From Chloroflexota bacterium (GTDB taxonomy: Bacteria; Chloroflexota; Dehalococcoidia; Bin125): DNA of 50,762 nucleotides. Both the position numbers and the translations under genes were made by a program. A model generated the notes under the pieces. The model ran no database searches, was not told the origin of the DNA, and saw only the letters and a program-made list of their open reading frames with translations. Shown here one piece after another: positions 1 through 9,377 of the stretch. The stretch is taken from NCBI GenBank assembly GCA_009838735.1, contig VXQZ01000051.1, positions 2,949-53,710 on the forward strand. Direction: 5' to 3'. Position 1 is the first letter of the stretch. Every line of letters begins with the position of its first letter.

Positions 1-33
1 CGCCACGGTTTGTTTTGATTATATCATATGTAG

Positions 34-106
34 AAGTCGCCCCCGCTAAGACGGGGCGCAGCTACAAAGTTGCCACGGGGGGGCCCCGCCTTCGGGGGGC
101 CGACTT
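34..106. other. Cloverleaf-like structured intergenic element
   Basis: A 73-base stretch can fold with an outer 5-bp stem (34-38 with 102-106) enclosing three hairpins. These are 41-56 (5-bp stem, 6-base loop), 58-73 (6-bp stem with one G-T wobble and an ACAA loop) and 82-101 (GC-rich stem, one bulged base, small loop). It lies just beyond the 3' end of purA, so on the minus strand it could serve as a terminator or 3' structure. It does not have tRNA proportions. It could equally be a dispersed palindromic repeat. The base pairing is seen directly; any function is guesswork. Confidence 0.35.
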
Positions 107-156
107 TGATAAGGGTACGCGCCCGTCTCCTATGCGAGATGGTCAGGTGAGGGCAA

Positions 157-1497
<1,341 letters not shown>

Positions 1498-1630
1498 TCA
1501 TTCGACCGTGATGAACATGACGGTGCGAGTCAGGACCACCGCGATCCGCAGGCAAGCGTAACACGGTGGATCGCGTTCGCAAGGGCTGGCAAGCACTGGT
1601 AACGGTTGTGGCTGGCGGTAGTCTGCGCGC

Positions 1631-2185
1631 ATGAGCGAGTCCCTCGACTGTTCTGATCTGCCGCCTGCTCCGACTGCGACGATTACCGAGCGCAAGGTGG
1701 CGCTTGACGGACGGATACTCGAGTTTCCGCTTGAACGCTGGCTGACGACGGCTGAGGTGATCGTCGGGCGCTGGGTGGCGGACCAGGATCCCCGGGCGAT
1801 CGAGCGGTATCCGCGAGCGAGTGGATTCACGAGTTGGGGCGTCTGGTGGCCGGGCAGGCCGTACAGCGCGTATCGGCTGCATCGACCGGATGGATCGTTG
1901 CGCGTGTATCGGCTGGATACGGTCGACCAGGTCTGTTTCGACGGTCAGACGGTGGAGTTCCACGACCTGTTGCTGGACGCGCTGATTCGTCCCGACGGCG
2001 AGGTGACGATTGAGGATGAGGACGAGGTCGAGGAGGCGAGCGCCGAGCGCAAGCTGAGCATTGACCAGCGCTGGCGAATCGAGTGGACGAAGCATCTCTA
2101 TCTGAATCGGTCGGAGTTGTTGATGGAACGGATCGACGCGGCGATCGAGCAGGCGGTCGCGAGCGTGAGAAACGGGGGCGGCTGA
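1631..2185 (+). CDS. DUF402 family protein
   Basis: A 184-residue soluble protein of the DUF402 family. Characterised relatives such as FomD and NtdP are metal-dependent nucleotide or phosphodiester hydrolases. Seen in the sequence: a WGVWWPGRPYSAYRLHRPDG segment, a central LDTVDQVCFDG strand, then FHDLLLDALIRPDGEVTIEDEDEVEEA. The last matches the family pattern of D-x-x-L-D and D-G followed by an acidic DEDE cluster that binds metals. The next gene, a DNA adenine methylase, starts two bases after its stop, so the two are probably co-transcribed. The physiological substrate cannot be told from sequence. Confidence 0.8.
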   Translation: MSESLDCSDLPPAPTATITERKVALDGRILEFPLERWLTTAEVIVGRWVADQDPRAIERYPRASGFTSWGVWWPGRPYSAYRLHRPDGSLRVYRLDTVDQVCFDGQTVEFHDLLLDALIRPDGEVTIEDEDEVEEASAERKLSIDQRWRIEWTKHLYLNRSELLMERIDAAIEQAVASVRNGGG

Positions 2186-2186
2186 G

Positions 2187-3047
2187 ATGGCCAAGCCGTT
2201 TCTCAAGTGGGCGGGCGGCAAGACGTCGTTGTTGCCGGAGTTGCTCCGGGCGGCGCCGGATGAGATCGAGACGTACTACGAGCCGTTCGTCGGAGGGGGG
2301 GCGTTGTTCTTCGCGCTGCAGGCTGCGGGGCGGTTCAAACGGGCGGTGTTGTCGGACAGCAATCGGGAGTTGATCAATGCGTACGCGCAGGTGCGAGACA
2401 ATGTCGACGGGCTGGTCAGGGCGCTGTCAGTGCATCAGCGCAAGTACCGGGAATCGGAGGATCGAGCCGAGTACTACTACACGATCCGGGGTAAGAAGCT
2501 GACCTGCAGTCTGGGCGGGGCGGCGAACCTGATTTTCCTGAACAAGACTTGCTACAACGGCCTGTATCGAGTGAATAGCAAGGGGTGGTTCAACGTGCCG
2601 CACGGTCGGTACGTGAATCCGACGATTTGCGACGAGGGGAATCTGCGTGCGGCGTCGGAGGCGTTGCAGGGGGTGGAGTTGCGGGTGGCCGATTTTGCGG
2701 ACGGGCCGCGCTTGGCCGGCGCGGGCGACTTTGTGTATTTCGATCCGCCCTATGTGCCTCTGAGTGAGACGGCGTACTTCACGTCGTACACGGCCAAGGA
2801 GTTCGGGATGGTCGAACAGGAACGCCTGGCCAGGACCGCAGCGGAACTGGCGGAACGTGGCTCAAGGGTGGCGCTGTCAAACTCTGGTCACCCGGAGGTG
2901 AAGTCCATGTACTCGTCAGAGGTGTTCAAGCTGGAGGAGGTTCACGCGAAGCGCGCCATAAACTCGGACGCCAAGAAACGCGGACCGGTCCGCGAGTACC
3001 TGATTCAGTCGATCGTCAACTCGCCATTCAAAGCCAGTTCGGCCTGA
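2187..3047 (+). CDS. DNA adenine methylase, Dam/DpnM type
   Basis: An N6-adenine DNA methyltransferase of the D12/Dam class, transferring methyl from S-adenosylmethionine to adenine in a short site. The N-terminus FLKWAGGK (5-12) and YYEPFVGGGALFF (30-42) form the AdoMet-binding motifs X and I. The catalytic motif IV, DPPY, lies at 186-189. The length of 286 residues is typical of Dam/DpnM enzymes. The central target-recognition region contains LNKTCYNGLYRVNSKGWFNVPHG, the usual Dam-class pattern, which makes GATC a plausible site, but this is inference. Its last 43 bases overlap the convergent 3' end of a PD-(D/E)XK nuclease gene, suggesting a restriction-modification pair. Confidence 0.93.
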   Translation: MAKPFLKWAGGKTSLLPELLRAAPDEIETYYEPFVGGGALFFALQAAGRFKRAVLSDSNRELINAYAQVRDNVDGLVRALSVHQRKYRESEDRAEYYYTIRGKKLTCSLGGAANLIFLNKTCYNGLYRVNSKGWFNVPHGRYVNPTICDEGNLRAASEALQGVELRVADFADGPRLAGAGDFVYFDPPYVPLSETAYFTSYTAKEFGMVEQERLARTAAELAERGSRVALSNSGHPEVKSMYSSEVFKLEEVHAKRAINSDAKKRGPVREYLIQSIVNSPFKASSA

Positions 3048-3436
3048 CGGTAACTATCCTCCGGTAGATCAAAGAACTCGATCAGCCAATCCGCAAGTTC
3101 GTCGTATGCGATGGCCTTGCCTTTCCCCCGGAGATAGGGAGGAAAGTTCTCGGAGAATCCGTCGCCGTGAAACACCACCAGGCCACGGAAGGGCCAGGAC
3201 TCGATGTCCTCGATCGTCGCTGGGATCTTCTCTTCAGCTGTGCCAGGCACTCCCTGGTACTTGCATTCGATCCCCAGGCGGCGGCGCAACTCAGGGCTTC
3301 GGAAGACAACATCGATATGACGTTGTCGCCCCCAAACTCGCCGGCCGATTCGCACCTGAGTGCGAACATCCAGGCCTAGAGCGCGCCCAAGGTCGGCGAC
3401 CGCCCGTTCGAGCTGACGTCCGGTGGCGATTTCCAT
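3005..3436 (-). CDS. PD-(D/E)XK nuclease superfamily protein
   Basis: A 143-residue protein with the core of a PD-(D/E)XK nuclease: a helical N-terminus, then HIDVVF (Asp42), then the strand GIECKYQ (Glu57-x-Lys59), followed by TAEEKIPATIEDIESWP and a strand GLVVFHGDGF. These match the metal-binding Asp and the E-x-K pair of this fold. It could be a small restriction endonuclease partner of the adjacent Dam-type methylase, whose coding end it overlaps tail-to-tail by 43 bases. It could also be a stand-alone nuclease-fold protein. It starts nine bases after the MaoC stop on the same strand, so transcription may come from the fatty-acid gene pair upstream. Confidence 0.75.
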   Translation of the reverse strand: MEIATGRQLERAVADLGRALGLDVRTQVRIGRRVWGRQRHIDVVFRSPELRRRLGIECKYQGVPGTAEEKIPATIEDIESWPFRGLVVFHGDGFSENFPPYLRGKGKAIAYDELADWLIEFFDLPEDSYRQAELALNGELTID

Positions 3437-3445
3437 TGACTCATC

Positions 3446-3910
3446 CTACTCCGGGCGCTTGGGGATCATCACGGCTCGGTGGAAGGATAGTACTTCTGTA
3501 CCGGACTGATTTGCGGCGGTGGTGTGGACGGTGACGATGCCTCGGTCGGGTTGGCTGTTGCTTTCCCGGACTTCGAGGACTTCGGTTCTGGCCTGGAGGG
3601 TGTCTCCGTGGAAGACGGGGGCGGTGTGGCGCAGGTCGGAGGTGGCCAGGTTGGCGATTGCCTTGCCGGAGATGGTTGGGACGGTCATGCCAAAGACCAG
3701 TGAGTAGACGAACGGGCCGGAGACCACGCGCTGGCCGAACTGCGTGTCCTCGGCGTACTGCTTGTTGGTGTGCAGGGGATGATGATTCATGGTCAGCATG
3801 CAGAACATCAGGTCATCGGCTTCGGTCACGGTCCTGGCCGGCCAGTGCTCGATCACCTCGCCCACTTCGAACTCGTCCAAATAGCGTCCGTACAGTTCCT
3901 TCGTCGGCAT
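3446..3910 (-). CDS. MaoC family dehydratase (hot-dog fold)
   Basis: A 154-residue single hot-dog domain of the MaoC/R-specific enoyl-CoA hydratase group, likely hydrating an enoyl-CoA or acting on a related acyl thioester. Seen: the N-terminal LDEFEVGEVIEHWPARTVTEADDLMF, the MNHHPLHTNKQYAEDTQFGQRVVSGPF block with the conserved Asn/His and GpfV segment, and the APVFHGDTLQARTEVLEVRES strand pair. The start at 3910 follows a purine-rich GAGGGGGG. The same frame stays open far upstream through the acyl-CoA dehydrogenase gene, but that part is out of frame with the real gene. It lies downstream of the dehydrogenase, consistent with a shared acyl-CoA pathway. Confidence 0.88.
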   Translation of the reverse strand: MPTKELYGRYLDEFEVGEVIEHWPARTVTEADDLMFCMLTMNHHPLHTNKQYAEDTQFGQRVVSGPFVYSLVFGMTVPTISGKAIANLATSDLRHTAPVFHGDTLQARTEVLEVRESNSQPDRGIVTVHTTAANQSGTEVLSFHRAVMIPKRPE

Positions 3911-3937
3911 GGCGAAGCCCCCCTCTGCCTTCGGCAT

Positions 3938-4014
3938 CTCCCCCCGCAAAGCCGGGGGAGAGCTGATTGTGGTGTCGGCCCTCCCCCCACCGAGCAGGGG
4001 GAGAACTGATTGTG
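3938..4014. repeat. Two tandem hairpin repeats in an operon gap
   Basis: Two copies of a palindromic unit repeat with a 43-base period. Each has CTCCCCC, a short loop, and GGGGGAG (3938-3960 and 3981-4003), followed by the shared tail ARCTGATTGTG (3961-3971 and 4004-4014). They fill the gap between the acyl-CoA dehydrogenase stop and the MaoC start. The form resembles REP-like dispersed palindromes. In RNA they would give two strong hairpins that could stabilise or separate the two messages. Confidence 0.7.
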
Positions 4015-5202
4015 CTACTCGACGGCGTACATCTCCAGCAGGCGTCGTGCGATCACGATGCGCTGGATTTCGTTGGTGCCCTCGGCGACGGCCATCAGCG
4101 GGGCGTCGCGGTAGAAGCGCTCGACCGGCAGCTCCTTGGTGTAGCCGACGCCGCCATGGACGCGCATCGACTCGAGGCTGCATTCGAGCGCGACCTCGGT
4201 GGCGAACAGTTTGGCCATGCCGACATCGAGGTCGGAGCGCTGTCCGCTGTCCTTCTTGCGCGCGGCGTCGCGGGTGAGCAGCCGCGCGGCGCGGATCTTG
4301 GTTGCCATTTCTGCCAGCTTGAGCTGGATTGCTTGGTGCTGCGCGATCGGCACGCCCATCGTCTCGCGGCGCTGGGCGTAGACGATGGCCTCGTCGAATG
4401 CCGCCTGAGCCACGCCGGTCGCGCGGGAGGCGACGTTGATTCGCCCGATCTCGAGGCCGGAAATCATCTGCTGGAAACCGCGGCCTTCGCTTCCGCCGAG
4501 CAGGTTGTCGCGGGGCACGCGGGCATCCTCGAGGAACAGTTCGGCCGTCTCGGGACCCTTGTAGCCGAGCTTGTCGATGGTCCGCGCGACCGAGAACCCC
4601 GGCGTGTCCTTCTCGACGAGGAACGCGGAGATACCACGGTGCCTCGGCTGGGCAGAGGGATCCGTTTTTGTCATCGCCAGGTAGACGTCGCCGCGGTCGC
4701 CATTGGTCACGAACAGCTTGTTGCCGTTGAGGATGTAGTCGTCGCCGTCGCGCGAGGCGGTCGTGCGGATCGCCTGCGCGTCGGAGCCGGCGTTGGGCTC
4801 GGTGATCGTGAAGCAGCCCTGTTTCTCGCCCGTCGCCAGTCCAGGCAGGAATCGGTCCTTCTGCTCCTGCGTGCCGTGTTCGTCGATGATCCAGCCGTCG
4901 ATCACGTTGGTGTTGATGATTCCGGCCAGGCCCATCCAGCCGCGCGAGATCTCCTCGATTACAGCCGAATAGGTCTCGAACGAGAGCCCCAGCCCGCCAT
5001 GCGACTCGGGGAAGGTGATGCCGAAGATGCCCATTTCGCACATGTCGGCGTGGATCTTGGACGGGAACTCTCCCGCGTGTTCCAGCTCGGTGGCGTTGGG
5101 GATGACCTGTTCGTCGACCCAGCGGCGCACGTTGCGCGTGATCTCCACACCAGTTTCGCCGTCGCCTGCAATGATCTCCCGGACATCCGAAACGCCAGCC
5201 AT
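4015..5202 (-). CDS. Acyl-CoA dehydrogenase
   Basis: An FAD-dependent acyl-CoA dehydrogenase of about 395 residues that would introduce a trans double bond at C2-C3 of an acyl-CoA and pass electrons to ETF. Seen: an all-alpha N-terminal domain, the flavin/substrate motif CFTITEPNAGSDAQAIRTTA, the middle beta domain, and a C-terminal helical domain ending in HGGVGYTKELPVERFYRDA and VAEGTNEIQRIVIARRLL. The Glu of AEGTNEIQR aligns with the catalytic base of medium- and short-chain enzymes. The frame opens earlier, but ATG at 5202 is preceded by GGAG seven bases away. MaoC lies downstream on the same strand, and a divergent flavin monooxygenase operon starts 105 bases away. Confidence 0.93.
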   Translation of the reverse strand: MAGVSDVREIIAGDGETGVEITRNVRRWVDEQVIPNATELEHAGEFPSKIHADMCEMGIFGITFPESHGGLGLSFETYSAVIEEISRGWMGLAGIINTNVIDGWIIDEHGTQEQKDRFLPGLATGEKQGCFTITEPNAGSDAQAIRTTASRDGDDYILNGNKLFVTNGDRGDVYLAMTKTDPSAQPRHRGISAFLVEKDTPGFSVARTIDKLGYKGPETAELFLEDARVPRDNLLGGSEGRGFQQMISGLEIGRINVASRATGVAQAAFDEAIVYAQRRETMGVPIAQHQAIQLKLAEMATKIRAARLLTRDAARKKDSGQRSDLDVGMAKLFATEVALECSLESMRVHGGVGYTKELPVERFYRDAPLMAVAEGTNEIQRIVIARRLLEMYAVE

Positions 5203-5307
5203 CAGCACGCTCCAATCTGCCGCAACACTGCCTCGACCGCGTTGCGAACCCAGTGTATGCCCGGTAGGTTCAGGCTCGACCGGAACGGGCCAGGAGAGAC
5301 GCGACCG

Positions 5308-6489
5308 ATGTCGTCCGATCTCAACGCACAGTGCAGTGAATGGCGTAAGCGGAGCGAGTCGATCGCGCCGATTATTCGCGCCGAGGCCGACCACAATGAT
5401 CAGCTGCGGCACCTCTCACCGGCGACGATGGACGCCCTGCACCAGATCGACGCATTCGGGATCTGTACTCCGGTGGATCTCGGAGGCTCCGACCTGCATC
5501 CGGTGGCCCAGCTCGAGACCGTCGCGACGATCTCTGCCGCCGATCCATCGACGGGCTGGAATCTGATGAACGGTTGCCAGGAGTCGGCCTGGCTTGCTAC
5601 GAGATTGCCGGACGAAACGGTTGCACGCCTCTTTCGTCCGGGCAGCCGAGACTGGCGGTTTCCTGTCACCGCGGGAGGCCTGGCTCCCGAGGGCGAGGCT
5701 CGGCCAGTCGAGGGGGGCTGGGTCGTCACCGCGCGATCAGCCTGGGCCTCCGGTATTCACACAGCCGACTACGTGCTGATTCAGAGCTTCATCGCGGAAG
5801 AAGAGCAGGAGGCCGGCACGCCTCGATCCACAGTGACCCTCGCCGCGGCTCGCGAGGAGATTGTGATTGAGGACACCTGGCACACCCTGGGCATGCGCGG
5901 TACCGGTTCGGCGCACTATCGGTTCGACGAGCTGTTCGTCCCCGACGAGATGACACTCGTCAATCTGGAGTTGCCACCGGCCCGCGGCACGGGCTTCGTC
6001 ACTCGGCCCAATCCAATCTTTCTTGTCCCGGCGATGTACGCGACCAGCCTCGGGATCGCCCGCCGAGCGCTGGAGGAGTTCGCCGCACACGCGCCTGCGG
6101 GTCGTCGACGTGCGTATCGAGGGTCGGTGAGAGAGCGAGAACGGGTGCAACACGACATCGGCGAGGCGCAGGCGATGCTTGAGGCGATGGAGGGCTACGG
6201 CCGAAACCTTTGCGAGCAGCTACATGACACACCGGTCGACACGCTCGAACAGGCCGTGAACCTGGGTGATCGGGCACGCTCCGCCTATCGCTGGTGTAAC
6301 CAGACGACCGAACGCATCGTCAAGATCGTCCACGAACACATGGGCGGTGCCGACATCTTCGAGAGCAGCATGATCCAGCGGCTGCTGCGGGACATCCAGA
6401 CCTCGTCCCAGCACATAATGCCCGGCGACAGCGCGTACATCCGGCTGGGCCGCCATCGACTGGGTCTTGAGGTTCGACCAGGAATTTGA
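5308..6489 (+). CDS. Group D flavin monooxygenase, paralogue 1
   Basis: A 393-residue protein with the acyl-CoA dehydrogenase fold, of the HsaA/HpaB-C2-like (group D) two-component flavin monooxygenases. Such enzymes use reduced flavin from a partner reductase to hydroxylate aromatic or related substrates. Seen: the SPATMDALHQIDAFGICTP N-terminal segment, GGWVVTARSAWASGIHTADY, EDTWHTLGMRGTGSAHYRF, FVPDEM, and the C-terminal HMGGADIFESSMIQRLLRDI. The frame is open for 447 codons upstream, but ATG 5308 has AGGAGAG before it and matches the paralogues' N-termini. It is first of five co-directional genes. The substrate is unknown, and no flavin reductase gene is in view. Confidence 0.85.
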   Translation: MSSDLNAQCSEWRKRSESIAPIIRAEADHNDQLRHLSPATMDALHQIDAFGICTPVDLGGSDLHPVAQLETVATISAADPSTGWNLMNGCQESAWLATRLPDETVARLFRPGSRDWRFPVTAGGLAPEGEARPVEGGWVVTARSAWASGIHTADYVLIQSFIAEEEQEAGTPRSTVTLAAAREEIVIEDTWHTLGMRGTGSAHYRFDELFVPDEMTLVNLELPPARGTGFVTRPNPIFLVPAMYATSLGIARRALEEFAAHAPAGRRRAYRGSVRERERVQHDIGEAQAMLEAMEGYGRNLCEQLHDTPVDTLEQAVNLGDRARSAYRWCNQTTERIVKIVHEHMGGADIFESSMIQRLLRDIQTSSQHIMPGDSAYIRLGRHRLGLEVRPGI

Positions 6490-6536
6490 GGCAGCAGCCT
6501 CATACCCTAGATGGAACTAGCGGAGTGGGGGGCTCG

Positions 6537-7712
6537 ATGAGCAGCACATTGGCCGAGCAACGAGCGGAGTGGCGTGAGCGGATCGCCGGCATCGGTGACA
6601 CGCTGCGCGCGGAGTCCGAGACCAACGAGGATTTGCGGCAACTCTCGCCGGCGACAGAGGCGGCGCTGCGCAGCGTCAATGCGTTCAATCTCTGCTCACC
6701 TGAGGAGCTGGGCGGCGTCAATGCGCATCCGAGGCTGCAAACCCAGGTGATCGCGGACATCACCTCCCACGACTCGTCCGCCGGCTGGTGCGCGTTGATC
6801 GGCGCGCACGAGTCGGCCTGGTTGGCATCTCGCCTGCCCGACAGTTCGGTCGAGCGCATCTTCGCCCACTCCGATGAGCGCTGGCCGGTGACCTGCGGAT
6901 CGATCGCGCCCGAGGGCGAGGCGGAGCAGGTCGAGGGCGGCTGGATGGTTACGGGGCGCTGGGGCTGGGCGTCAGGGATTCATCATTCGGACTTCATCCT
7001 CTCGATGTCGCGGATCACCGGTCAGGAACCTGAACCGGGCAAGCCGCCGCCATTGCTCTGTGCAGCTGCGCCGAAAGCAGATGTCGTGGTCGAGGACACC
7101 TGGCACACCCTGGGCATGCGCGGCACCGGCTCGACGCACTACCGCTACGAGAACGTCTTCGTGCCCGACGAGATGTGCCTCGCCGGCTTCGAGCGTCCGC
7201 CGCTGCGAGGCGGCGGCTGGCTGGCGCGTCCGACCGTTACCTTCCTCACCGCAGCCGGCTATGGATTCCCGCTCGGCGTCGCCAAGCGAGCCGTCGAAGA
7301 GATTACGCGCCAGGCGACTGAACACACGCGGACTGGTCAACGTGCCTCGATCTCCGAGCAACAGCACTTCCAGGGCGACCTGGGACGTTGCGTCGCGCTG
7401 GTCGAGGCGATGGAGGGATACGGCCACCATCTCTTCGAGGAGTTGCTGGCCGCGCCGATTAACTCGCTGGAGGACGCTGTGCGGATGGACGATCGCGCCC
7501 GCGCCGCCTTGCGCTGGGCGCACCAGACCGCCGAGGATGTGGTCCGAACGGCGCACGAGCACGCCGGCGGACCGGCGGTGTACAGCGACAACGTGCTCGC
7601 CCGGCTGCTGCGCGACATCCAGACGGTCAGCCAACACGTAATCCAGACGCAGTCGGCCTACATCCGCCGGGGCCAGCACCAGCTCGGCATCCCGGTCCGG
7701 CCGGGTCTGTAA
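6537..7712 (+). CDS. Group D flavin monooxygenase, paralogue 2
   Basis: A 391-residue paralogue of the preceding gene, sharing the N-terminal LSPATEAALRSVNAFNLCSPEELGG, the middle VEDTWHTLGMRGTGSTHYRYENVFVPDEM and the C-terminal HAGGPAVYSDNVLARLLRDIQ. The C-terminus ends in an RRGQHQLGIPVRPGL motif very like paralogue 1, so these two form the closer pair. The start at 6537 follows GGAGTGGGG; an in-frame ATG 17 codons upstream is less likely. The gap to paralogue 1 is 47 bases. It probably binds reduced flavin supplied in trans and acts on a small hydrophobic or aromatic substrate, which cannot be specified. Confidence 0.85.
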   Translation: MSSTLAEQRAEWRERIAGIGDTLRAESETNEDLRQLSPATEAALRSVNAFNLCSPEELGGVNAHPRLQTQVIADITSHDSSAGWCALIGAHESAWLASRLPDSSVERIFAHSDERWPVTCGSIAPEGEAEQVEGGWMVTGRWGWASGIHHSDFILSMSRITGQEPEPGKPPPLLCAAAPKADVVVEDTWHTLGMRGTGSTHYRYENVFVPDEMCLAGFERPPLRGGGWLARPTVTFLTAAGYGFPLGVAKRAVEEITRQATEHTRTGQRASISEQQHFQGDLGRCVALVEAMEGYGHHLFEELLAAPINSLEDAVRMDDRARAALRWAHQTAEDVVRTAHEHAGGPAVYSDNVLARLLRDIQTVSQHVIQTQSAYIRRGQHQLGIPVRPGL

Positions 7713-7755
7713 TCGATAGGCTGGAAGTCCCGCAGGCAGTGGGAAGGACGATTCG

Positions 7756-8190
7756 ATGCTGCGAATCGCGCCGAAGCCGGAATCCGTCGCGCAACTGACC
7801 CGGATCCTGGAGGAGACGCCAGTGGGATTGACCTACGTGCCCGCCACCGTGATCAATCCCGCTGAACCGGATCGAACGTGGGAGGGCAGATTCCTCGTCG
7901 ACACCGGCTCGATGAGTTGCGTCGTGCCAGAATCGGTGTTGCTCTCGATTGGAATCGTGCCACGCGCCGCGACGGACATCTTTCTCTTTGATGGCTCCAG
8001 CCAGAGACGTTTCGTCGCAGACGCTCAATTTGAGCTGCTGGATGATAGTGCGTCGAGCCGCGTCATCGTTGGCGAGGACGGCGAGGAACCGATCATCGGA
8101 TTGACGCTACTGGAGTCCCTGGGCTTGATCGTCGATCCCTTCGCTGAGGAGCTGCACAAGCGCTCGGTTATCCGCAACGGCGCATCGTGA
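7756..8190 (+). CDS. Retropepsin-like (clan AA) aspartic protease domain protein
   Basis: A 144-residue protein with a single retropepsin-like fold. The motif FLVDTGSMSCVVPE carries Asp49-Thr-Gly, the expected catalytic triplet. The later hydrophobic segment PIIGLTLLESLGLIVDP gives the second IIG motif seen in clan AA proteases. No signal peptide or membrane segment is evident, so it should be cytoplasmic. Such proteins act as dimers. It sits between monooxygenase paralogues 2 and 3, and its stop overlaps the GTG start of paralogue 3 (GTGA), implying translational coupling. Whether it cleaves a protein or is only a binding domain is unknown. Confidence 0.8.
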   Translation: MLRIAPKPESVAQLTRILEETPVGLTYVPATVINPAEPDRTWEGRFLVDTGSMSCVVPESVLLSIGIVPRAATDIFLFDGSSQRRFVADAQFELLDDSASSRVIVGEDGEEPIIGLTLLESLGLIVDPFAEELHKRSVIRNGAS

Positions 8191-9377
8191 CGACGCTCTC
8201 CGGTCACGACCTGCATCGCGAACTCGGCGACTGGCGCGAGCGTGTCGAGGCGATTGCGCCCACCCTGCGAGCGCATTCTCAGGAATCTGTTGAGTTGCGC
8301 ACGCTCGCTCCGGCGTCGGTCGCCGCGCTTGACGAAATCGAAGCGTGGAAGCTGTGCGGTCCCCGTGAAGTCGGCGGGCTGGACGCCCATCCGCGCACGC
8401 AACTTGAGGCGTTCGTCGACTTGGCGCGGGCCGACGTGTCGGCCGGCTGGTGCACGATGGTGCAAGCGATGGTCTCCGGGATCGCGGGGGCGCATCTGCC
8501 GGACGGCGCTGCGTTCGACGCTGCGTTCGGTTCCAGCTATCCCAGATGGTCCGGCACCGCCAATCCTGAAGGCACGGCGCAGTCTGTCGAGGGCGGCTAC
8601 CTGCTCAACGGCCGCTGGTCCTATGCGAGTGGGATTCGTCATTGCGGCTGGGTGCTCGGCGGCGTGCGACTGCTCGACGGCGCCGGCGAGCCGCAGTTGG
8701 GCGCCAACGGCCGACAGCTGGAGGCAGCGATGGCGATCCCCACGGAGCTTGTCGAGATCGAGGACAGCTGGTGGGTCAGCGGTCTGCAGGGCACCGGCAG
8801 CCCGCACTACAACGCCCGAGACCTGTTCCTGCCGTCGTACCATCGGATGCCGTTCGGCGGCCCCGAGCCGGTGCGCGGCGGACCGTGGTTTGGCGTACCG
8901 ATGACGACGTTCCTGGTAGTTGGCGTGGCCGCCAGTTGCATCGGACTCGCCGAACACGCGCTGGAACTGTTCCGTGAGTACGCCGGGCGCACGCGATTCT
9001 CGACCGGCCAGGCGCTGGGTATGCGGACTACGATTCGGCACGACTACAGCGATGTCGCGCACGGAGTCGCGGCAGCGCGCGTCTACGCCGCCGACGTGCT
9101 CACCCGGGCAGCCGAGCAGCGACAACGCGGGGAGTCGATTGCGCGCGCCGACGAGGCCCGCATCCGCGCGATGGGATCTTGGGTCGGCGACCGCTGCCTC
9201 GAGGCCGTCCGCATGGCGTGGCGCGCGATCGGCGCCTCCGCCAACTTCGCCGATCACCCGATGGACCAGCTGCACCGCGACATGCTCGCCGCGTCCAACC
9301 ACGTGATCGTCTCTGACATCAACTACGAAATCGATGGCGCGCGACGTCTCGCATCGGATCAGGAGGCCCTGGCATGA
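8187..9377 (+). CDS. Group D flavin monooxygenase, paralogue 3
   Basis: A 396-residue paralogue with the same acyl-CoA dehydrogenase-like layout. Seen: LAPASVAALDEIEAWKLCGPREVGG near the N-terminus, NPEGTAQSVEGGYLLNGRWSYASGIRHCGWVL, EDSWWVSGLQGTGSPHYNARDLFLP, and a C-terminal ANFADHPMDQLHRDMLAASNH segment. It shares the NPEG, RWS(Y/F)ASGIRHCGWVL and RGGPWF blocks with paralogue 4 rather than with 1 and 2. It starts with GTG overlapping the retropepsin gene's stop, and its own stop overlaps the next start (ATGA). Translation of this part of the operon is probably tightly coupled. Confidence 0.83.
   Translation: MTTLSGHDLHRELGDWRERVEAIAPTLRAHSQESVELRTLAPASVAALDEIEAWKLCGPREVGGLDAHPRTQLEAFVDLARADVSAGWCTMVQAMVSGIAGAHLPDGAAFDAAFGSSYPRWSGTANPEGTAQSVEGGYLLNGRWSYASGIRHCGWVLGGVRLLDGAGEPQLGANGRQLEAAMAIPTELVEIEDSWWVSGLQGTGSPHYNARDLFLPSYHRMPFGGPEPVRGGPWFGVPMTTFLVVGVAASCIGLAEHALELFREYAGRTRFSTGQALGMRTTIRHDYSDVAHGVAAARVYAADVLTRAAEQRQRGESIARADEARIRAMGSWVGDRCLEAVRMAWRAIGASANFADHPMDQLHRDMLAASNHVIVSDINYEIDGARRLASDQEALA

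Noticed and set aside
12-25. TATAAT-like sequence on the minus strand at the left edge
   Set aside because: A -10 like match exists, but no credible -35 at the right spacing and the downstream gene is outside the window.
34-106. Cloverleaf element considered as a tRNA
   Set aside because: Stem and loop lengths do not fit: there is no 7-bp acceptor stem, no 7-base anticodon or T loop, and no CCA-compatible end.
3911-5215. Upstream extension of MaoC through the dehydrogenase gene
   Set aside because: It is an out-of-frame reading of the dehydrogenase coding strand with Arg-rich, domain-free sequence.
3967-5307. Upstream extension of flavin monooxygenase paralogue 1 by 447 codons
   Set aside because: This part is antisense to the acyl-CoA dehydrogenase. 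The real start at 5308 has a Shine-Dalgarno and aligns with the paralogues.
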